Below, piece after piece: positions 1 through 5,465 of a stretch of DNA of 5,465 bases. This DNA comes from Acidisphaera sp035272265 (GTDB lineage: Bacteria; Pseudomonadota; Alphaproteobacteria; Acetobacterales; Acetobacteraceae): positions 1-5,465 of the forward strand of contig DATEQV010000352.1 of assembly GCA_035272265.1 (NCBI GenBank), written 5' to 3'. Numbering within the stretch: position 1 is the first letter of the stretch; each line of letters starts with the position of its first letter. The notes under the pieces are model-generated. The model made no database searches. It saw only the letters and a program-made list of their open reading frames with translations, and was not told where the DNA came from. The translations under genes and the position numbers were made by a program.

Positions 1-389
1 AGCCACAACCGGCGCCGTGCGCAGCGGAGCACGTCGAACTCCAATGCGGCGGCGAAGATGACGAACCGGCCCATCGCCACCGCCTGCAGGAACGAGTTCC
101 AGCCGCCCCGGCCGAGGTCGAGCGCCGGCACCGGCGTGGAGCACACGACCAGCCAGCCCCACCACGCGAGCCCGAGCGGCACCCAGCCGCGCCGCAGCCA
201 GTCCCAGCGCCCGAGCAGGGCCGAGCGCAGCAGGAAGCAGACGGCGGCGACGCCCAGCGCCGCCTCCGCCAGGCTGCGTCCATGCAGCAGGAACAGCGGC
301 AGGACCAGGGTGGCGCCGGCGCCTGCGCGGTCGAGCAGGGCGGGCAGGTCCGCGGTGCGGTGGACCGGCGCCTCGGTCGTGAGCGACAT
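1..389 (-). CDS. O-antigen ligase family membrane protein, N-terminal part (cut by left edge)
   Basis: The first 129 residues are visible, starting at ATG 387-389; the rest lies beyond the left edge. An AGTAGG stretch about 6 nt before the ATG is a fair ribosome site. After a short polar N-terminus, hydrophobic segments lie at about residues 25-36, 39-55, 70-84 and 100-117. A conserved-looking stretch around LAWWGWLVVCS (74-84) and a short loop with GRGGWNSFLQA (93-103) follow. This pattern matches what I know of the N-terminus of O-antigen ligase (WaaL/Wzy-like) proteins in Acetobacteraceae, inner-membrane enzymes that join polysaccharide chains to lipid A-core or polymerise them. The catalytic periplasmic loop would be in the missing part, so the family call rests on N-terminal resemblance only. 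Another polytopic polysaccharide protein remains possible. It is transcribed divergently from the glycine-rich gene. Confidence 0.68.
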   Translation of the reverse strand, partial: MSLTTEAPVHRTADLPALLDRAGAGATLVLPLFLLHGRSLAEAALGVAAVCFLLRSALLGRWDWLRRGWVPLGLAWWGWLVVCSTPVPALDLGRGGWNSFLQAVAMGRFVIFAAALEFDVLRCARRRLW

Positions 390-433
390 CGCGCGCCTAC
401 TGCCAGCCTGCCGTCCCCCCGGCAAGCGCGGCG

Positions 434-457
434 GGCGACTGCGGCGAATCAGTCGCC
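434..457. repeat. Perfect 8-bp inverted repeat upstream of the ligase-like gene
   Basis: GGCGACTG (434-441) and CAGTCGCC (450-457) are perfect reverse complements around an 8-bp spacer. The structure ends 45 bp before the ligase start codon, so it lies in its promoter or 5' leader. No T-run follows on either strand, which argues against an intrinsic terminator. It could be an operator or a leader hairpin, or chance in GC-rich DNA. Confidence 0.4.
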
Positions 458-503
458 GAGCTCGAGAAGACACAAAGCGTGGTCGGCTCATATCAACGGC
501 CGA

Positions 504-634
504 AAGTAATGACCCGTCATGCCGGGCGAAGGCCCGGCATCCACGCCTTCTTGACGTCCACGTAGACGAAGAAAGGCGTGGATTCCGGGCCTTCGCCCGG
601 AATGACGATGTCTTTGAATGACGAGTCATCACTT
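504..634. repeat. Inverted-repeat element of paired REP-like hairpins (REPIN/MITE-like)
   Basis: Two near-identical arms, 515-552 and 569-607, face each other across a 16-bp centre. The shared core reads CGTCATkCCGGGCGAAGGCC and continues into CCGGmATCCACGCC, with one single-base length difference. Each arm also folds on itself: GCCGGGC-GAAG-GCCCGGC at 521-538 and CCGGGC-CTTC-GCCCGG at 585-600. Further out, 504-520 (AAGTAATGACCCGTCAT) and the reverse complement of 618-634 (AAGTGATGACTCGTCAT) match at 15 of 17 positions. The right side carries about 10 extra bases (608-617) between the inner arm and this terminal repeat. Similar GTCATGCCGGGC...ATCCACG palindromes are, to my knowledge, dispersed intergenic repeats in many alphaproteobacteria. 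Two facing REP-type hairpins are the layout called a REPIN. No transposase is encoded, so any movement would be in trans. Confidence 0.8.
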
Positions 635-754
635 GCGCCGGCCGGTATCAGTCGGGCCCGATCATGAACTGCCGCTGTGGGTGACGTGTGTCGCGATGCC
701 TGCCCCGCGCGCGGATTGCTTGTTTCGTCGTAGCACAGACCGACATCTCCATGC

Positions 755-1549
755 ATGGCAAGAACTGTTTTAGCCTTGCGAGGCCTCATCACGGCGGCGT
801 TGCTCGCCGGCGCGTCGGCCGGATGTGCCGCGCCGCCTGCCGTGCCACCGTCGTCGGTGGTCGTCATCCCGGCTGCTACCAAGACGTTTGCGGCGTTCCA
901 GCAGGACGATGTCGCCTGTCGTACTGAGGCGAGCCAGGCGGCCGGAGCAAGCATCGGTGCGGCGCCGGCGGCCGGTGGCACCTCGAGCCCTGCCGCCGCG
1001 CCGGCGACGGCGCTGCCGCCCGAGCGCGTGTACGCCGATTGCATGGTTGCGCGCGGCAACATCTTGCAGACCACCCCCGGCGTGGCGACAGCCGAGGCTT
1101 ATCCCTACGCCTACCCCGCCTACGACTATGATCCGGGGCTTTACGGGGATCCGGCTCTTTACGGCGTTTGGGGCGCCCCGTTCTTGTACGGGTTCTATGG
1201 CGGCGGCTTGAGCGGCGGCGCCTACGGCAACGGCTACTTTCCCGGCCACTACTTCGCCGGTCAGCCTTTCGGCCTCTACCGTGGTGGCGGCTTTGCCGGC
1301 GGCTGGGGCGGCGCCTGGGGTGGTCACGGCGGCGTCGCCGGCGGCTCCGGCGGGAGCGCCTTCGGGGGCGGCGGTGCTACGGGCGGTGGTGCCCCGACTG
1401 GTGGCGCGCCGACTGGTGGCGTCCCGAGTGGCGGCGGTTTCGGAGGCAGCGGTTTCCACGGCGGCGGCGTTGGCGGGAGCTTCGGTGGCGGGAGCTTCGG
1501 TGGCGGCAGCTTCGGTGGGGGCGGCTTCGGCGGTGGTCACGGACGATAA
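755..1549 (+). CDS. Exported glycine-rich envelope protein, possible lipoprotein
   Basis: 264 residues; ATG at 755 is the first start after an in-frame stop at 731-733, and no clear Shine-Dalgarno precedes it. A signal peptide covers about residues 1-22. It ends in ASA-GC, which allows signal peptidase I cleavage after Ala22 or, less typically, lipidation at Cys24 (the -3 residue is Ser rather than Leu). The mature part starts with a short region containing FAAFQQDDVACR (45-56) and VYADCMVARGN (92-102). These two Cys-bearing motifs resemble alphaproteobacterial glycine-zipper (YMGG-like) envelope proteins, but the zipper that normally lies between them is replaced by a short Ala/Pro/Gly stretch (63-89). 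Residues 116-190 are rich in Tyr, Gly and Pro, including YDPGLYGDPALYG. Residues 190-264 are low complexity: PTGGA-type then GGSFG-type repeats, ending GGGHGR. The role is unknown; a structural surface or periplasmic part is an inference. It converges on pncC. Confidence 0.75.
   Translation: MARTVLALRGLITAALLAGASAGCAAPPAVPPSSVVVIPAATKTFAAFQQDDVACRTEASQAAGASIGAAPAAGGTSSPAAAPATALPPERVYADCMVARGNILQTTPGVATAEAYPYAYPAYDYDPGLYGDPALYGVWGAPFLYGFYGGGLSGGAYGNGYFPGHYFAGQPFGLYRGGGFAGGWGGAWGGHGGVAGGSGGSAFGGGGATGGGAPTGGAPTGGVPSGGGFGGSGFHGGGVGGSFGGGSFGGGSFGGGGFGGGHGR
1394..1438 (+). repeat. 15-bp tandem repeat, three units (PTGGA type)
   Basis: Three in-frame units start at 1394, 1409 and 1424. The first two, CCGACTGGTGGCGCG and CCGACTGGTGGCGTC, differ only in the last two bases; the third is more diverged. 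They encode PTGGA, PTGGV and PSGGG in the glycine-rich protein. Confidence 0.7.
1472..1531 (+). repeat. 15-bp tandem repeat, four units (GGSFG type)
   Basis: Four in-frame units start at 1472, 1487, 1502 and 1517. The first two are identical (GGCGGGAGCTTCGGT), the third differs at one base and the fourth is more diverged. They encode GGSFG, GGSFG, GGSFG and GGGFG near the C-terminus. Identity at the DNA level points to recent slipped-strand or unequal duplication. A gain or loss of a unit keeps the frame. Confidence 0.8.
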
Positions 1550-1594
1550 GGCGGCGGCGCAGGGCGGCTGACCGGCCCGGCGACGTTCGTTTGC

Positions 1595-2077
1595 TCACAG
1601 TCGGCTGCGGATCAGCCCGAAGGCGTGGGCGACGGTCGCCATGCGCACCGCCGTCCGGTCGCCGGGGAAGATCAGGCTCTCCGTCGCGACCGGTCCGCGT
1701 CCAGCGAGGCCGAACCACACCAGGCCCACCGGCTTGGCCGCGGTGCCGCCGCCCGGCCCGGCCACGCCGGTCACCGCGATGGCGACCTCGGCGTGCGAGC
1801 GCTCCAAGGCGCCCACCGCCATCGCCGCCGCGACCTCGGCGCTGACGGCGCCCGCCGACGCGATCAGCCCTACCGGCACGCCCAGCATCTCCGCCTTGGC
1901 GGCGTTCGAGTAGGTGACGAACCCGCGCTCCACCACGTCCGAGGACCCGGCGATGGCGGTCAGCACGCCGGCGATCAGGCCGCCGGTGCAGCTCTCGGCG
2001 GTGACCAGGCGCACGCCCTCGTGGCGGCAGGCCTCCAGCAGCGCCTCCGCCTCCGCGAGCAGCCCGGAGGAGATCAC
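1595..2077 (-). CDS. pncC: Nicotinamide-nucleotide amidohydrolase (CinA C-terminal domain)
   Basis: A stand-alone 160-residue CinA C-terminal domain, the family that deamidates nicotinamide mononucleotide to nicotinate mononucleotide in cytoplasmic pyridine-nucleotide salvage. The family hallmarks are all present: TAESCTGG (26-33) with the conserved Ser29, FVTYSNAAKAEMLGV (53-67), and AVTGVAGPGGGTAAKPVGLVW (101-121). The length is normal for the single-domain form; the N-terminal molybdopterin-binding-like (COG1058) domain of full CinA is absent. The start is taken as GTG at 2075-2077, which overlaps the DUF2252 stop in GTGA. A GAGG lies 10 nt upstream (2088-2091), and the protein then begins shortly before the usual helix and the TAESCTGG loop. 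It is the last gene of the minus-strand run and should be translationally coupled to DUF2252. The longer open frame upstream of this start is only a shadow of DUF2252 coding sequence. Confidence 0.93.
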   Translation of the reverse strand: MISSGLLAEAEALLEACRHEGVRLVTAESCTGGLIAGVLTAIAGSSDVVERGFVTYSNAAKAEMLGVPVGLIASAGAVSAEVAAAMAVGALERSHAEVAIAVTGVAGPGGGTAAKPVGLVWFGLAGRGPVATESLIFPGDRTAVRMATVAHAFGLIRSRL

Positions 2078-3453
2078 GCCGATGCCGCCTCGATCTGGCC
2101 GCTGGCGATCGCCGCCTCGAACAGCCGCCAGTCGCGCTCGGTCTGCTCGGCATAGGACATGGCGAACTCGGCGATCGCGGCGTCCACCACCGTGCCGCTG
2201 CCCATATAGCCGGCGATCTGCGCCGCGTCGCCCGACCGCGCATGGGCGCGCGCCAGCGTCCGCCCGCACAGCAGCGCATGCGCGCCCAGCGCGCCCTCGG
2301 CGATCTCGGTGGCGACCAGCGCCAGCCGCGAATCCTTCAGCTGACGGACGTAGCAGTGCCGGTCGTCGCCCGGATCCTGCGTCCAGCCCAGGAAGATGTC
2401 GCTCACCGCCTGCATGATCCGCTGCCCGACGACCACGCGCTGGCCCTGGTTGCGGTAGTCGCTCGGTCCCGCGTACGGCGCGAGCGCGCTGGTCTGCGCC
2501 TCCTTGATCTGCAACAGCAGCGTGTCGCCGTCCGGATTGGCGAACAGGCCGATGGCGCAGAACGTGCCCACGCTGCCCACGCCCACGACCTTGAAGGCGA
2601 CGTCCTCCAGCTTGAACCGGTCGAGCAGCAGGCGCCGCTCCTCGGGCAGCGTCGAGCGATAGGACGCGAACGCCGTTCGCGCCGCGATCTCGTGCGTATC
2701 GTCGGACCGCGTGCCGAGCGGAAAGACGAGCGGGGGACGTTCGCGGATGCGCCAGGCGCCATCGCGCCGCTCGATGAGCTTGGGCCAGTTGCGCCGCGCC
2801 ATTGCGTCCAGGATGGCCTCGACGCGCCGCTCCTCGCGCTCGCGGACCCGGATGTCGTCGATCGTGGCCAGCGCCTCGGCGACATCGATGCGTGACGACC
2901 AGGCGCGCAGCGGCCCGAGCCGCACGAGGTCGGCCATGTGGATGCGGTAGGCCATCGCCGCGGTGCGCGCGAGCTGGCGCGCCGCCTTGTCGGACATGTT
3001 GCGGGCGCGCGCATCGACCGCGAAGCTCGTCGCCAGCCGCTTGAGATCCCATTCGAACGGTGCGGGCAGCGTCTCGTCGAAATCGTTGACGTCGAAAACG
3101 GGCGTGCCTTCCGGCGAGCTGTAGGTGCCGAAATTGGCATGGTGGCAGTCGCCGCAGGCCTGCACGCGGATGCCGCTGCTCGGGGTCGCCGCAAGATCGG
3201 CCGCCATGATCGCCACCGCACCGCGCAGGAAGGCGAACGGCGAGGCGCGCATCCGCCCGTAGCGCATCGGCAGCAGGCTCGGGATGCGATGCAGCCCGGT
3301 CTCCTGGATGATGTGGATCGGATCGGGCCGGCCGGCCCGCGGCTCCCAATGGGCGTGCAGGCTGCGCGGCACGAGCTTGCGCAGGGCATGCCCGTCCTGC
3401 CGGCGCTCCGTGACGGCGCGCAGCACGTCCGGTGCGTTGGTCTCTAGCGGCAT
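2074..3453 (-). CDS. DUF2252 family protein (putative kinase/APH-like fold)
   Basis: 459 residues from ATG 3451-3453, the only start codon in the gap after pgpA; the ribosome site is weak (GGA 4 nt before ATG). Family features: KLVPRSLHAHW (26-36), MRYGRMRASPFAFLRG (63-78), CGDCHHANFG (100-109), VFDVNDFDETLP (119-130), FEWDLKRLATSF (133-144), VGVGSVGTFC (290-299), QIKEA with Lys317 (315-319), YVRQLKDS (368-375) and CGRTLARAHARSGD (396-409). There is no signal peptide or membrane span, so it is probably cytoplasmic. The family has no established function that I know of. GDxHxxN followed by DFDE resembles the catalytic loop and metal-binding Asp of aminoglycoside phosphotransferases, while a Gly-rich loop with a following Lys comes later, as if the fold were permuted. 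It sits between pgpA and pncC, 56 bp after the former and overlapping the latter. The family assignment is firm; kinase-like activity is inference. Confidence 0.88.
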   Translation of the reverse strand: MPLETNAPDVLRAVTERRQDGHALRKLVPRSLHAHWEPRAGRPDPIHIIQETGLHRIPSLLPMRYGRMRASPFAFLRGAVAIMAADLAATPSSGIRVQACGDCHHANFGTYSSPEGTPVFDVNDFDETLPAPFEWDLKRLATSFAVDARARNMSDKAARQLARTAAMAYRIHMADLVRLGPLRAWSSRIDVAEALATIDDIRVREREERRVEAILDAMARRNWPKLIERRDGAWRIRERPPLVFPLGTRSDDTHEIAARTAFASYRSTLPEERRLLLDRFKLEDVAFKVVGVGSVGTFCAIGLFANPDGDTLLLQIKEAQTSALAPYAGPSDYRNQGQRVVVGQRIMQAVSDIFLGWTQDPGDDRHCYVRQLKDSRLALVATEIAEGALGAHALLCGRTLARAHARSGDAAQIAGYMGSGTVVDAAIAEFAMSYAEQTERDWRLFEAAIASGQIEAASA

Positions 3454-3509
3454 GGGGTCCGGGAGCGTTTCCGGGGGGATGAAGCCGCAACAAACCGATC
3501 TGCGCAAGA

Positions 3510-3962
3510 CTAACTCAGCAGTTCCGGCCAGCGGCTGCGTACTGCCCACACGATTCCTGCGGTCAGGCCGCCGGCGATCAGGTCGTCGGCCATGATCCCG
3601 GCTGCCCCGGGCTGCCGGTCGGCCCAGCCGACCGGGCCGGGCTTGGCGATGTCGAGCAGGCGGAAGATCAGGAAGGCGGCGGCCAGCCCGAGGGCGGAGA
3701 CGCGCGCCAGCCCGGCCATCGCCAGCCATTGCCCGGCGATCTCGTCGATCACCACCCAGCGGGGGTCGCCGTGGACGTGGCAGGCGCCGATCGCCCAGAG
3801 GCCGACGAGTGCCGCGGCGGCGGCGGCGGCGGGCAGCAGCCAGGGCGGCCCGGCGAGCATCGGCGCGCCCAGCAGCAGCGCCAGCAGCGAGCCGGCGGTG
3901 CCCGGCGAGACCGGCACCCAGCCGGTGCCCAGCCCGCTGGCGGCCAGCTTCGCCAGCCTCAC
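3510..3962 (-). CDS. pgpA: Phosphatidylglycerophosphatase A
   Basis: 150 residues. PgpA removes phosphate from phosphatidylglycerophosphate to give phosphatidylglycerol in the inner membrane. Family motifs in order: GTGWVPVSPGTAGS (12-25), VIDEIAGQW (71-79), FRLLDIAKPGPVGWADR (100-116) and GIMADDLIAG (122-131). The acidic residues Asp73, Glu74, Asp104, Asp126 and Asp127 are candidates for the metal-dependent active site. Hydrophobic segments at about 24-41, 42-61, 87-103 and 126-141 fit a small integral membrane protein. The start is GTG 3960-3962, overlapping the transglycosylase stop as GTGA, which places the GTGW motif at its usual distance from the N-terminus. GGTGG about 7 nt upstream may serve as ribosome site. 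The open frame extends far upstream but is a shadow of the transglycosylase. The protein is slightly shorter than the enterobacterial form. Confidence 0.94.
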   Translation of the reverse strand: MRLAKLAASGLGTGWVPVSPGTAGSLLALLLGAPMLAGPPWLLPAAAAAAALVGLWAIGACHVHGDPRWVVIDEIAGQWLAMAGLARVSALGLAAAFLIFRLLDIAKPGPVGWADRQPGAAGIMADDLIAGGLTAGIVWAVRSRWPELLS

Positions 3963-5465
3963 TTCTCGGCCACCGACAGGTCGTTCTCGGGCGGTTCCTC
4001 CCGCTTGGCGCGATAGACGGTGACGTTCTCCAGCACGCGCTGGACGTAGTTGCGGGTCTCGTTGAACGGGATCAGCTCGATCCAGTCGACCATGTCCGGC
4101 CCGCCCGCGACGCGGGGGTCGCCGTTGTCGCCGACCCACTCGGACACCCGGTGCGGCCCGGCGTTGTAGGCGGCGACCGCGAGCGGCAGGGCGCCCGCGA
4201 ACTGGTCGAGCATCAAGCGGAGATAGGCGGTGCCGAGCCGCATGTTGCCGGCCGGATCGGCCATCAGCGCGGCCGGCGAGGCGGTTTCGTTGAGCTGCCT
4301 TGCCACCACCTGCGCGGTCGCCGGCATCAGCTGCATCAGCCCGCGCGCGCCGGCCGGGCTGAGTGCGGCGGCGTCGAAGCTGCTTTCCTGCCGGATGATG
4401 CCGAGGGCGACGGCCGGATCGAGCCGGCCGTTCGGCGGCTCGGCGGCCAGCGGCCAGCCGGCGTCGGGCAGCATCACGCCGTCGCGCCCCATCCGGCGGG
4501 CGATGAACACGGCCATGTCCGGCTGGTCGAGGGCGACGGCGACGTGGGCGACGGCGGCCCGCTGGGCCGGGCTGAGCGAAATGTCGTCGGCGCGCAGCAG
4601 GAACTGCGACGCCCGGCGCGGCTCGCCCCAGGTGACCAGCAGCAGCGCCGCCCGGGCCAGCTCCGACTGGACGATCTGCCACGCCTCCGGCTCGGTCCAG
4701 GCGGGGTCGCGCAGCGCGCGGATGCGGGCGGCGAGCTGGGCGGGTGACTCGCCCAGCGCCGCCGCGGCAAGCTGGCCGTAGAAGGTGAGCGGATAGTGCG
4801 CTGCCTCCTGGTACGCCGCCTTGGGGTCGCGGCCTGCCGCCGCGGCGGCGCGTCCGAGCCAGTAATGCGCGCGGCTCTGCGTCAGGGTGGACGGCGAGGC
4901 GTCCTTCAGCCTGATGAACGCCGTGGCCGCCTTGTCCGGGTCGTTCAGCTTGCGAAGGGCGATGAAGCCGGCGAGGAACAGCGCGTCCAGGTCGGGGTCC
5001 GGCAATTCGGCGCTGCCGCCCGAGGCGATCGCGTAGGCGCCGCCCGCGTCGCCGTCGTGCAGCAGTCGTCGCGCCAGGATGTTCCGCTCGGCCCAGAACT
5101 GCGCGGCATGGTCCGGCGCCGCCTGCTGGGCGGCGGCGCCCTCTTCCGTCCACAAAGCGAGCGCGTCGGCGTCGCGGTTGGCCATGCGCAGATAGCGCGC
5201 CCGGTCGAGGAACAGGCCCGGATCGACCGGCCCGGCAGGCAGCGCCGTGACCAGGGCGAGCGCCGTGTCTTGCTTGTGCTGCAAGGCGAGCCGTGCCTCG
5301 GCCTCGCGCTTGTGGACGGCGTCGAGCCGCGCGACCTGCCGTGCCGCCGCGGCCTGCGACGACCAGGCGAGCGCCTGGAAGCGCGCCCACTGGTCGTCCG
5401 GGGTGATCGCCGCGCCCCAGCGCTCCATGAACGCCGCCTCGTGTCCGGGGTCGGTGATGCCGGTG
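3959..5465 (-). CDS. Soluble lytic murein transglycosylase (5' end beyond right edge)
   Basis: 501 residues are visible; the frame stays open to the right edge, so the N-terminus and any signal peptide are missing. The internal ATG at 5426-5428 is unlikely to be the start, since TGITDPGHEAAF just before it reads as normal protein sequence. In numbering from that Met, residues 1-330 form an Ala-rich array of short helices like the superhelical (U/L) domain of Slt70-type enzymes, with TPR-like pieces such as AHYWLGRAAAAAGR (187-200). Residues 338-470 form the SLT domain: ALGIIRQESSFD (341-352) with catalytic Glu348, GARGLMQLMPATA (360-372), AYNAG (420-424) and ETRNYVQRVLEN (457-468). The enzyme cleaves the MurNAc-GlcNAc bond in the periplasm, leaving 1,6-anhydro ends. 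It is the first visible gene of the minus-strand run and overlaps pgpA by 4 nt. I give no symbol because several paralogues share this architecture. Confidence 0.93.
   Translation of the reverse strand, partial: TGITDPGHEAAFMERWGAAITPDDQWARFQALAWSSQAAAARQVARLDAVHKREAEARLALQHKQDTALALVTALPAGPVDPGLFLDRARYLRMANRDADALALWTEEGAAAQQAAPDHAAQFWAERNILARRLLHDGDAGGAYAIASGGSAELPDPDLDALFLAGFIALRKLNDPDKAATAFIRLKDASPSTLTQSRAHYWLGRAAAAAGRDPKAAYQEAAHYPLTFYGQLAAAALGESPAQLAARIRALRDPAWTEPEAWQIVQSELARAALLLVTWGEPRRASQFLLRADDISLSPAQRAAVAHVAVALDQPDMAVFIARRMGRDGVMLPDAGWPLAAEPPNGRLDPAVALGIIRQESSFDAAALSPAGARGLMQLMPATAQVVARQLNETASPAALMADPAGNMRLGTAYLRLMLDQFAGALPLAVAAYNAGPHRVSEWVGDNGDPRVAGGPDMVDWIELIPFNETRNYVQRVLENVTVYRAKREEPPENDLSVAEK

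Larger units (their letters stand above)
390..754. other. Divergent intergenic region without a gene
   Basis: This 365-bp stretch separates the divergent start codons of the ligase-like gene and the glycine-rich gene. It holds an 8-bp-stem inverted repeat near the ligase gene and a large inverted-repeat element in the middle. The last 120 bp before the glycine-rich gene contain only a 10-bp palindrome, TCGGGCCCGA at 652-661. I found no convincing -35/-10 pair for either gene, although both promoters should lie here. Reading frames crossing the region show no recognisable protein. Confidence 0.7.

Noticed and set aside
652..661. Palindrome TCGGGCCCGA upstream of the glycine-rich gene as an operator.
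   Set aside because: Ten-bp GC palindromes are common at this base composition, and the match does not extend outward.
770..1540. A 256-codon minus-strand open frame opposite the glycine-rich gene.
   Set aside because: It is made of Ala/Thr/Arg low complexity, the antisense reading of GGC/GGT-rich repeats, with no recognisable motif. The plus strand has a signal peptide and family motifs.
1550..1594. Possible bidirectional terminator in the 45-bp gap between the convergent glycine-rich gene and pncC.
   Set aside because: I could find only short GC-rich dyads such as CCGG-C-CCGG and no stem followed by a T-run on either strand.
3127..3156. CGDCH in the DUF2252 protein matches the CxxCH haem c attachment motif.
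   Set aside because: The protein has no signal peptide, and the stretch is part of the family's conserved GDxHxxNFG motif, so the match is very probably chance.
1595..3493. A 632-codon open frame that would join a long N-terminal extension to the CinA domain.
   Set aside because: The upstream part is DUF2252 coding DNA read out of frame and is Arg/Ala-rich nonsense. The GTG at 2077 with a GAGG upstream explains the real gene, so this is not a fusion protein.
3454..3729. An N-terminal extension of the DUF2252 frame up to an ATG at 3729.
   Set aside because: It would overlap most of pgpA in another frame, and the extra residues do not look like the family. DUF2252 proteins begin close to the motif following ATG 3453.
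3809..4747. A 312-codon plus-strand open frame, and similar long plus-strand frames at 58-621 and 2242-2895.
   Set aside because: High GC leaves few stop codons opposite real genes. These frames show no family motif and lie antisense to well-supported genes or across the repeat element.
3963..5390. Long minus-strand extension of the pgpA frame upstream of GTG 3962.
   Set aside because: It is an out-of-frame reading of the transglycosylase gene, which has all SLT motifs in the other frame.

Overview
The window looks like chromosomal DNA from a GC-rich alphaproteobacterium. The protein families and the wording of their motifs (O-antigen ligase N-terminus, short PgpA, stand-alone CinA C-terminal domain, FQQDD/Cys envelope protein) fit Acetobacteraceae or a nearby Rhodospirillales group best. 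That placement is inferred from remembered family patterns, not from a search.

Layout from left to right: (1) the N-terminal part of a multi-spanning O-antigen ligase-like membrane protein on the minus strand, cut by the left edge; (2) a 365-bp gene-free divergent intergenic region holding a small hairpin and a roughly 130-bp inverted-repeat element built from two facing REP-like hairpins; (3) a plus-strand exported glycine-rich protein whose end is made of 15-bp tandem repeats; (4) a minus-strand gene run read from the right edge: soluble lytic murein transglycosylase (5' end cut off), pgpA, a DUF2252 protein, and pncC (CinA C-terminal amidase). The glycine-rich gene and pncC converge with a 45-bp gap.

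The minus-strand run looks like one transcription unit. The transglycosylase stop overlaps the GTG start of pgpA in a GTGA junction, and the DUF2252 stop overlaps the GTG start of pncC in the same way. Only the pgpA-DUF2252 junction has a gap (56 bp). Functions are envelope and housekeeping: peptidoglycan cleavage, phosphatidylglycerol synthesis and pyridine-nucleotide salvage. DUF2252 is the member without a known role. Its motif order suggests a kinase/APH-like fold in circularly permuted order, which is the most interesting idea in the window. Apart from that and the inverted-repeat element, I see no defence system, CRISPR array, RNA gene or insertion sequence.
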